From positions 1 to 5,319 of the forward strand of contig JAGPGB010000088.1 in assembly GCA_018056215.1 (NCBI GenBank): DNA of 5,319 bases, given 5' to 3'. The notes under the pieces are model-generated. The model made no database searches, was not told where the DNA came from, and saw nothing but the letters and a program-made list of their open reading frames with translations. Positions 1 to 5,319 of this stretch are shown one piece after another. This stretch comes from Bacteroidales bacterium. Lineage in GTDB: Bacteria; Bacteroidota; Bacteroidia; Bacteroidales; DTU049. The position numbers were made by a program, and so were the translations under genes. The stretch's first letter is position 1. The number at the start of each line of letters is the position of its first letter.

Positions 1-465
1 GGTTTTGCAAATCATATGCATATAATGTCTGGTGATGATGATTTATTTATTAAAGAAGCTGCTAACAAAAAAAATACTACTATTTGTATAGACCCACAAG
101 CTCATACTGTATCTAGAGTTCCTCAAAAATTAAAAAAATATTTTATACAGAAACAACGTCATTTCAAAAGTTCCTCGCATTACAGATTAGGTGCTACTAT
201 TTATTTAGGTCTTATGCATTTGCTAGAAATTTCATTTCCAATTCTGATAATTTTACAAATAGTTTTATTAAAATCATATTTATTACCATTAAGTATTTTT
301 ATATTTAAAGCTATTATACAAATTTTGATATTATATAAAATTAATCATAATTTAAAAGAAAAAAATCTAATAATTTTATCTCCGATATTAGATTTTTTAA
401 ATTCAGGAATATTGTTTGTTTTTTACATATTTAGTATTTTTAAAAAAGAAAATAAATGGAAGTAA
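1..465 (+). CDS. Family 2 glycosyltransferase, C-terminal part (5' end outside window)
   Basis: The frame is open from base 1, so the ATG at 16 is probably internal and the gene starts upstream; 154 residues are visible, ending with TAA at 463-465. The visible part starts near the end of the catalytic domain. SGDDDLF (window residues 10-16) fits the acidic motif where GT2 enzymes carry the catalytic base. QKQRH (residues 50-54) sits where membrane GT2 enzymes carry a QxxRW-like acceptor/product-binding motif, with His in place of Trp. Three hydrophobic stretches follow (about residues 69-92, 94-115 and 122-146), then a basic end (KKENKWK), typical of an enzyme anchored in the inner membrane with its active site in the cytoplasm. 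Such enzymes transfer sugars from nucleotide donors to lipid or envelope glycan acceptors; the substrate cannot be read from this part. The gene ends 16 bases before the sigma factor gene, which suggests co-transcription. The family call is fairly sure, the exact role unknown. Confidence 0.75.
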   Translation, partial: GFANHMHIMSGDDDLFIKEAANKKNTTICIDPQAHTVSRVPQKLKKYFIQKQRHFKSSSHYRLGATIYLGLMHLLEISFPILIILQIVLLKSYLLPLSIFIFKAIIQILILYKINHNLKEKNLIILSPILDFLNSGILFVFYIFSIFKKENKWK

Positions 466-481
466 ATTTTGTTAATTATTT

Positions 482-1066
482 ATGAATAAAGATAAAAAAT
501 ACATTGATAATTTAGTAACTAATGCACAGCAAGGTGATAGCGTAGCTTTTACTACTTTGATGAATTTTTATAAAGATGGTTTGTATTTTTTTATTGTCAA
601 AATGATAGGCGACAAAGTGGAAGCTGAAGATATACTAATGGAAACATTTTATAAAGCATTTATAAATATTTCTTCTTATTCTTTCGATTATGCTTTCAGT
701 ACTTGGATATATACTATAGCCAAAAATAATACAATAGATTATATACGTAATTCGAAAAAAAATGTCTTGCATAATTGCAAATCAGACTTGACGTCTGATG
801 AATCTAAAAGCTTCATCGATGACATAGCAGAAGATAACAAAAACGAACCTGATAATATAGTAATAAATAAAGAAGAAAAAGAAGTAATAAGAAATTATAT
901 TTCATTGCTTAAACCTCATTACCGTATTCTAATTGAAAAATTTTATTTTGAAGAAAAAAAATATGATGAAATCGCTGAAGAGCTTAATTTGCCTATAGGA
1001 ACTGTGAAAGGTAAACTGCATAGAGCTAGGAAAATTATAAATAATTTTTTAGGACAAAATATTTAA
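482..1066 (+). CDS. ECF-type RNA polymerase sigma-70 family factor
   Basis: This complete 194-residue protein directs core RNA polymerase to a particular promoter set. Region sigma-2 covers about residues 18-93: the core-binding part contains EAEDILMETFYKAF (47-60), and the -10 recognition helix region contains STWIYTIAKNNTIDYIR (73-89). Region sigma-4 covers about 132-190, with a helix-turn-helix at 161-186 (YDEIAEELNLPIGTVKGKL and following) that would read the -35 or -33 element. There is no sigma-1.1 or sigma-3 region, and the length is usual for ECF factors. The linker between the domains (about 94-131) is long and acidic. ATG 482 is the first start after an in-frame TAA at 473-475. It has no Shine-Dalgarno sequence, and the leader is A/T-rich. 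It lies 16 bases after the glycosyltransferase gene, probably in the same operon. No anti-sigma factor gene follows, so its control is not evident here; its target genes cannot be inferred. Confidence 0.93.
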   Translation: MNKDKKYIDNLVTNAQQGDSVAFTTLMNFYKDGLYFFIVKMIGDKVEAEDILMETFYKAFINISSYSFDYAFSTWIYTIAKNNTIDYIRNSKKNVLHNCKSDLTSDESKSFIDDIAEDNKNEPDNIVINKEEKEVIRNYISLLKPHYRILIEKFYFEEKKYDEIAEELNLPIGTVKGKLHRARKIINNFLGQNI

Positions 1067-1079
1067 TTAAATTAATTAA
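1063..1079. repeat. Two copies of TTAATTAA, 9-base period
   Basis: The palindromic octamer TTAATTAA occurs at 1063-1070, overlapping the sigma gene stop codon, and again at 1072-1079, separated by one A. It could be a small protein-binding site, but in DNA this rich in A and T such a pair may well be chance. Confidence 0.25.
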
Positions 1080-1081
1080 TG

Positions 1082-1130
1082 ATATAATAGTAAATATAAA
1101 AATCATAAATATTTATATTTATTGTTTTAT
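1082..1130 (+). terminator. Possible terminator hairpin after the glycosyltransferase-sigma unit
   Basis: The arms 1091-1100 (TAAATATAAA) and 1112-1121 (TTTATATTTA) are perfect reverse complements around an 11-base loop. In RNA the stem extends outward to 1086/1126 with two G-U pairs, and after one mismatch by three more pairs to 1082/1130. It begins 15 bases after the sigma stop codon, and its descending arm ends in a T-rich run. The lack of G-C pairs makes it weak for a classical intrinsic terminator. Because it is nearly symmetrical, it could equally act as a bidirectional site or a regulator-binding palindrome. Confidence 0.4.
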
Positions 1131-1159
1131 AAAAGTTAATCATTTCATCAATTTAATAT

Positions 1160-1167
1160 TAAATTTG
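1160..1167 (+). promoter_or_regulatory. Candidate Bacteroidota -7 promoter element for the glycogen gene
   Basis: TAAATTTG matches the primary Bacteroidota -7 consensus TAnnTTTG exactly. No good -33 TTTG lies about 19-21 bases upstream (the sequence near 1136-1139 is TTAA), so the match is half-supported. Transcription would start near 1173, leaving an untranslated leader of only about 15-20 A-rich bases, compatible with SD-less initiation. Confidence 0.4.
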
Positions 1168-1189
1168 TAAAGAATAAAATAAAGTAAAA

Positions 1190-4100
1190 ATGGAAAATAA
1201 AAAACTTGTGCCCAATTTTTTGTTTGAGGTTAGTTGGGAAGTATGTAATAAGGTAGGTGGTATCTATACAGTATTATCTACTAAAGCATATAAATTAGAA
1301 GCTATGCTAGGCTCTCAATACATCCTAGTAGGTCCTGATATTGTAAAAGATGCTGCAAATGAGCGTTTATTTATACAAGATGATGGATTATATCATAAAT
1401 GGGTAAAAAAAGCTAGAGAGGACGGCCTAAAAATCAGAATAGGAAGATGGCAAATAAAAGGTAATCCTATAACTATTTTAGTAGATTTCAGGCATTTATT
1501 TGATCAACGCGACAAAATATTCACAGATTTATGGTTAAAATATAAATTGGATTCTTTATATGGAGGTTGGGATTATATAGAGCCTGCATTATTCGGTTAT
1601 GAAGCTGGTAAGGTAATACATCATTTCTATGAACACCACGTTACTGCTCAGGATAAAATAGTAGCTAATTTTCATGAATGGCTCACTGGAGCAGGTATTT
1701 TATATTTAGAAGATAAAGTCCCACAGGTAGGTACTGCTTTTACTACTCATGCTACCACTTTAGGACGTACTATTGCTGGTAATGGATTGCCATTATATAA
1801 TGAATTAGCTAATTATGATCCGCAGCAAATGAGCAAGCAATTTAACGTTATTTCTAAATATTCAATGGAGAAATGTGCAGCTAATAATGCTGATGCATTC
1901 TCTACTGTATCTCCCATCACTGCTAATGAATGTAAATACTTCCTAGGTAAAGAACCTAATATTATTACACCAAATAGTTTCGATATAGATGTAATACCTC
2001 AAGATGAAGAATATAACAAAATAAAAACTGCTTCTCGTGAAAAAATTATTAAACTTTTCAAAGCTACAACAGGTGCACAGGCAGAGAATCCTTTACTAGT
2101 TATGATATCTGGTAGGTATGAAATGCGTAATAAAGGTATAGATTTATTCATTAAATCTTTAAGTAAATTAAAAAGTCAAAATCCTAATCGAAATATATTT
2201 GCTTGTATTGCTATACCTGCAGGTATTCAAGGACCTATACATGATGTTTTAGATGCTTATAATAATGATACCATTCCAGTGCATAAATATCTAACTTCAC
2301 ATTATTTAAATAATGAAGATACAGATGCTATAATTAATGCCTTTAGAAATGAAGGGTTACTCAATCAAGATGATAATCCAGTGAAAGTATTATTTATTCC
2401 TACCTATTTAGATGGTAATGATGGACTTTTGAATATTTCTTATTATGAATTTCTTATGGGTTTTGACCTCACCATATTCCCATCATATTATGAACCGTGG
2501 GGCTACACTCCTATGGAGAGTACAGCATTTGGCATTCCTACCCTTACAACAACTTTATCAGGATATGGTAATTGGGTGAAATCACTTAATTATGACACCG
2601 CCTCATATATTAGAGTGGTAGACAGAAATGATTATAATGATGATGAAGTGGTGGAAAACATTACTAATTACATTAGAGAACATCTACAGCTAAATGATGA
2701 ACAAAGGATTAATTTAAGAAATCAATGCTGGCAAATAGCTAAATTGGCTCACTGGGACAATTTTATTAATTATTATTTAGATTTATATGATATAGCCCTT
2801 AAAGAATCTGAAAAAAGAATAGATCAATATTATTTCAAAACAGTAAAAGAATATGTGGTTACTAGTCCAAAAGAGATAGATGTAGCCGAATGGAGAAAAG
2901 TTTTTGTAAAACCAGAATATCCACAATCACTATTACCACTTGTAGAATTAACTCAAAATCTATGGTGGACTTGGGATGATGAAGCTACTGAATTTATGAA
3001 AAACATAAATCCAGTCTATTGGGTAAAATCTGAATGTAATCCTATTGCAATGCTCGAAATGATGTCTTATGATGAGATTATTAATTTATCACAAGATAAA
3101 TCTTTTATTGAGAAATTAAATGCAATCTATAAAAGATTCAAAGACTATATGAGCGTATCTCCATACAAAGAAAATGATAAACTAGTTGCTTATCTGTGTA
3201 TGGAATATGGTATACATTCTTCTCTAAAAATTTATAGTGGTGGGTTAGGAATATTAGCTGGTGATTATCTAAAAGAAGCTAGTGATAGTAATTTCCCTAT
3301 TGTTGCCTTTGGATTACTTTTTAGATATGGTTATTTCAAACAAATGTTATCTCGTTTAGGTGAGCAAATAGCTCAATATACACCACAAAAATTTACTAAT
3401 TTACCTATAATAGCAGTGAGAGATAGTAATGATGAATGGATGAAAATACAATTACCTTTTCCTGGTAGAAATGTTTTTGCTAAATTGTGGCAAGTTAATG
3501 TAGGTAGAATACATCTTTATTTATTAGATACTGATATAGAAGAAAATGATGATAATGACAAAGAAATAACAGCGAGACTATATGATGCAAATTGGGAAAT
3601 GAGATTAAAGCAAGAATATTTATTAGGTTTCGGCTCTATATATGCTATGCATGCTATGAACATTAATCCTAATATTTTTCATTTGAATGAAGGGCATGCA
3701 GCATTTGCTAATATTGCTAGATTGAGATATTATATTAAAGACCAACATTTACCTTTTCAGCATGCTTTAGAATTAGTTCGTAAATCATCTATCTTCACAA
3801 CTCATACACCTGTACCTGCAGGTCACGATAAATTTTCGGAAAATTTAATGCGTGCATATTTTGCTCATATTCCAGAAACACTAGATATTAGCTGGGAAGA
3901 ATTTATGGATCTCGGTAGGGAAAAACGTACAGATGAAGAGTTTTCGGTAACACATCTTGCCATTAAGACTTCAGTTTATGTAAATGCTGTTAGTAAAATT
4001 CACCAAAATGTTACTCGTGACATGTTCAAAGATCTTTATAGAGGATTTTTTAATAGTGAGCTTTTTATCGATTATGTAACTAATGCTGTACATCCTAAAA

Positions 4101-5319
4101 CTTGGATGTGCGGAGATTGGCAAAAAGCATTTCTTAGTGTCGCTGGTAATGAATTTTTCGAGCATATGCACGAAAATCACGACTATTGGAAATTTATTGA
4201 TAAGCTAAAACCTCTATCTATTTGGAAACTCAAAACATATCAGAAACATGAACTTTATGATAAACTTGTTGAACGTTTGGCTAAGGAAATGCCTCAGCGA
4301 CAAGAATTACCTAATCAAATAATTCATACTTTAGAAGAACTAAATAAAACACCTGAGATTTTATCCATAGGTTTCGCGCGTAGATTTGCTACATATAAAC
4401 GTGCTCATTTGATATTTATAGATTTGAAACGTTTAGCAAGTATAGTAAATAATCCTCAATATCCTGTACGTTTTATTTTTAGTGGCAAAGCTCATCCATC
4501 AGATAAAGCTGGCGAAGATTTAATAAAAAGAATTATTGAAGTTTCTAGAATGCCAGAGTTTATTGGTAAGATAATTTTTGTCGAAAATTATGATACAGAA
4601 TTAGCTAAATTACTTTTAAAAGGTGTAGATGTATGGCTCAATACACCTACTAGACCTTTAGAAGCTAGTGGTACATCAGGTATGAAAGCTGTTATGAATG
4701 GCACTTTGAACTTCAGTGTGCTCGATGGCTGGTGGGCAGAAGGTTATGTACCTGGTGGTGGTTGGGCTCTCAGACAAGAAAATACTTATGATGATCCTAA
4801 TCTACAAGATCAATTGGATGCAGAAATGATATATAGTACAATAGAGGATGAAATAGTACCAACTTTTTATGAAAGAGATATTGAAGGAGTACCTCAAAAA
4901 TGGATAGAAATGATTAAAAATGCTTATTTCCATATTGCTCCTCATTTTATCACTAAACGTATGTTATTAGAATATGATAATAAATTCTATAAACAGTTAT
5001 TCGAATATTATAAAACCCTTTCTGACAATGATTACCAGAATCTTTTCAAATTTATATCTTGGAAAAGAAAAATTTATCGTAATTGGGATGAGATAAAACT
5101 TGAAAATATAGAAATGTTTGATAGCTCTAAGCGTCATCTACCTCTCGGTGATAAATTTTATGTAAAACTTTTATTAGATCTTAAAGAACTAAAACCGGAT
5201 GATGTAATAATAGAACTAATTTTTGGTAAAAAAGAAGAAGGCCGTATCGTAGATATAGAGTTTGCTAAAGCTTTTGATTTTGTTGGCTGCGAAGGTTCTA
5301 AATCTAAATATGAATGTAC
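1190..5319 (+). CDS. Fused GT3 glycogen synthase / GT35 alpha-glucan phosphorylase (3' end outside window)
   Basis: A single uninterrupted frame runs from ATG 1190 to the window end (1,376 complete codons). The start is the first ATG after an in-frame TAA at 1175-1177; the leader is A-rich and lacks a Shine-Dalgarno sequence. Residues about 6-540 are a GT3 glycogen synthase, about 541-577 a charged linker, about 579-655 a DUF3417-like region, and about 665-1376 a glycogen/starch phosphorylase. The protein has no signal peptide or membrane segment, so it should be cytoplasmic. The first half would extend alpha-1,4-glucan from UDP- or ADP-glucose; the second would remove terminal glucose with phosphate, giving glucose 1-phosphate. 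Signature residues of both halves are present, so both are probably active. The end of the phosphorylase C-terminal extension is missing, probably several tens of residues. From memory, proteins of about 1,400 residues with this layout occur in other Bacteroidota, often annotated only as alpha-glucan phosphorylase. No branching enzyme or ADP-glucose pyrophosphorylase gene is in the window. Confidence 0.92.
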   Translation, partial: MENKKLVPNFLFEVSWEVCNKVGGIYTVLSTKAYKLEAMLGSQYILVGPDIVKDAANERLFIQDDGLYHKWVKKAREDGLKIRIGRWQIKGNPITILVDFRHLFDQRDKIFTDLWLKYKLDSLYGGWDYIEPALFGYEAGKVIHHFYEHHVTAQDKIVANFHEWLTGAGILYLEDKVPQVGTAFTTHATTLGRTIAGNGLPLYNELANYDPQQMSKQFNVISKYSMEKCAANNADAFSTVSPITANECKYFLGKEPNIITPNSFDIDVIPQDEEYNKIKTASREKIIKLFKATTGAQAENPLLVMISGRYEMRNKGIDLFIKSLSKLKSQNPNRNIFACIAIPAGIQGPIHDVLDAYNNDTIPVHKYLTSHYLNNEDTDAIINAFRNEGLLNQDDNPVKVLFIPTYLDGNDGLLNISYYEFLMGFDLTIFPSYYEPWGYTPMESTAFGIPTLTTTLSGYGNWVKSLNYDTASYIRVVDRNDYNDDEVVENITNYIREHLQLNDEQRINLRNQCWQIAKLAHWDNFINYYLDLYDIALKESEKRIDQYYFKTVKEYVVTSPKEIDVAEWRKVFVKPEYPQSLLPLVELTQNLWWTWDDEATEFMKNINPVYWVKSECNPIAMLEMMSYDEIINLSQDKSFIEKLNAIYKRFKDYMSVSPYKENDKLVAYLCMEYGIHSSLKIYSGGLGILAGDYLKEASDSNFPIVAFGLLFRYGYFKQMLSRLGEQIAQYTPQKFTNLPIIAVRDSNDEWMKIQLPFPGRNVFAKLWQVNVGRIHLYLLDTDIEENDDNDKEITARLYDANWEMRLKQEYLLGFGSIYAMHAMNINPNIFHLNEGHAAFANIARLRYYIKDQHLPFQHALELVRKSSIFTTHTPVPAGHDKFSENLMRAYFAHIPETLDISWEEFMDLGREKRTDEEFSVTHLAIKTSVYVNAVSKIHQNVTRDMFKDLYRGFFNSELFIDYVTNAVHPKTWMCGDWQKAFLSVAGNEFFEHMHENHDYWKFIDKLKPLSIWKLKTYQKHELYDKLVERLAKEMPQRQELPNQIIHTLEELNKTPEILSIGFARRFATYKRAHLIFIDLKRLASIVNNPQYPVRFIFSGKAHPSDKAGEDLIKRIIEVSRMPEFIGKIIFVENYDTELAKLLLKGVDVWLNTPTRPLEASGTSGMKAVMNGTLNFSVLDGWWAEGYVPGGGWALRQENTYDDPNLQDQLDAEMIYSTIEDEIVPTFYERDIEGVPQKWIEMIKNAYFHIAPHFITKRMLLEYDNKFYKQLFEYYKTLSDNDYQNLFKFISWKRKIYRNWDEIKLENIEMFDSSKRHLPLGDKFYVKLLLDLKELKPDDVIIELIFGKKEEGRIVDIEFAKAFDFVGCEGSKSKYEC
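1205..2809 (+). other. Protein domain: GT3 (eukaryote-like) glycogen synthase half
   Basis: Residues about 6-540 of the fused protein have the GT3 order of motifs rather than that of bacterial GlgA (GT5). FEVSWEVCNKVGGIYTV (about 12-28) is the N-terminal donor-loop motif with KVGG at 21-24. VANFHEW at 158-164 corresponds to the eukaryotic HFHEW motif. GRYEMRNKG places R309 and K315 at the spacing of the nucleotide-phosphate-binding pair of yeast Gsy2 (R320/K326). YEPWGYTPME carries the E-x7-E pair, E435 and E443, expected for the retaining mechanism. The domain is shorter than yeast or human glycogen synthase (about 700 residues), and it lacks most of their arginine cluster and their phosphorylated tails. 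GT3 enzymes of animals and fungi use UDP-glucose; the donor here is inferred, not shown. Confidence 0.9.
2924..5319 (+). other. Protein domain: DUF3417 plus GT35 alpha-glucan phosphorylase half
   Basis: The region begins with a DUF3417-like part containing NLWWTWD (590-596), usual at the N-terminus of short bacterial and archaeal phosphorylases such as those of Thermotoga. The phosphorylase core follows: AYLCMEYG (667-674), the glycine loop SGGLG (683-687), HLNEGHAAF (831-839) and TTHTPVPAGH (870-879). GFARRFATYKRA (1061-1072) holds R1065 and K1070, spaced like the phosphate-binding R569 and K574 of muscle phosphorylase. SGKAHP is at 1098-1103. EASGTSGMK ends at K1166, the expected lysine that binds pyridoxal phosphate. 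The last stretch (about 1290-1376) is the C-terminal extension of this subfamily, cut by the window. The type is closer to the compact bacterial enzymes than to GlgP/MalP of Escherichia coli, so AMP or phosphorylation control as in muscle is not expected. Confidence 0.92.

Noticed and set aside
16..18. ATG at 16 as the true start of the glycosyltransferase gene
   Set aside because: The frame is open upstream to base 1, and the acidic catalytic motif lies only a few residues after this ATG. The nucleotide-binding domain must therefore be encoded upstream, outside the window.
463..471. TAAATTTTG just before the sigma gene as a -7 element
   Set aside because: The spacing within the motif is one base too long for TAnnTTTG, it overlaps the glycosyltransferase stop codon, and it would leave almost no leader. 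Co-transcription from upstream is simpler.
1083..1088. Perfect TATAAT, like an Escherichia coli -10 box
   Set aside because: There is no -35-like sequence at the proper distance, it overlaps the arm of the inverted repeat, and the genome looks like Bacteroidota, whose main sigma factor uses TAnnTTTG. Chance is likely in such A/T-rich DNA.
1067..1189. Possible small gene, riboswitch or small RNA in the intergenic gap
   Set aside because: The region has many stops in the frames I examined, almost no G or C, and no structured element beyond the one inverted repeat.
3971..4180. Minus-strand open frame of 69 codons
   Set aside because: It lies wholly inside, and antisense to, the conserved phosphorylase coding sequence, shows no recognisable motif, and is explained as a shadow of the real gene.

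Overview
The window comes from a strongly AT-rich bacterial genome (about 30% G+C by eye) and most resembles a low-GC member of the Bacteroidota, probably Bacteroidales. Three signs point there. A GT3-type, eukaryote-like glycogen synthase is joined to an alpha-glucan phosphorylase. The start codons have A/T-rich leaders with no Shine-Dalgarno sequence. A match to the Bacteroidota -7 promoter element TAnnTTTG lies just before the large gene. The species cannot be told from this sequence. All three genes are on the + strand.

Layout: (1) 1-465 is the 3' end of a membrane-associated family 2 glycosyltransferase gene whose start lies outside the window. (2) 482-1066 is a complete ECF-type sigma-70 family factor, 16 bases downstream and probably in the same transcript. 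(3) 1067-1189 is an intergenic region with a long A/T-only inverted repeat (possible terminator of the glycosyltransferase-sigma unit) and a candidate promoter for the next gene. (4) 1190 to the window end is one uninterrupted reading frame of more than 1,376 codons. It encodes a GT3 glycogen synthase followed by a DUF3417/GT35 alpha-glucan phosphorylase, and its 3' end is cut off.

Functionally, the large protein combines in one chain the enzyme that lengthens alpha-1,4-glucan from a sugar nucleotide and the enzyme that shortens it with phosphate to release glucose 1-phosphate. Key catalytic residues of both halves are visible, so both are predicted active. The arginine cluster that lets yeast and animal GT3 enzymes respond to glucose 6-phosphate is mostly missing. 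The upstream pair (cell-surface sugar transfer plus sigma factor) has no evident biochemical link to glycogen, and the intergenic signals suggest a separate transcription unit. I see no mobile element, CRISPR array, tRNA or rRNA. The window looks like ordinary core-type gene content, and the synthase-phosphorylase fusion is its most interesting part.
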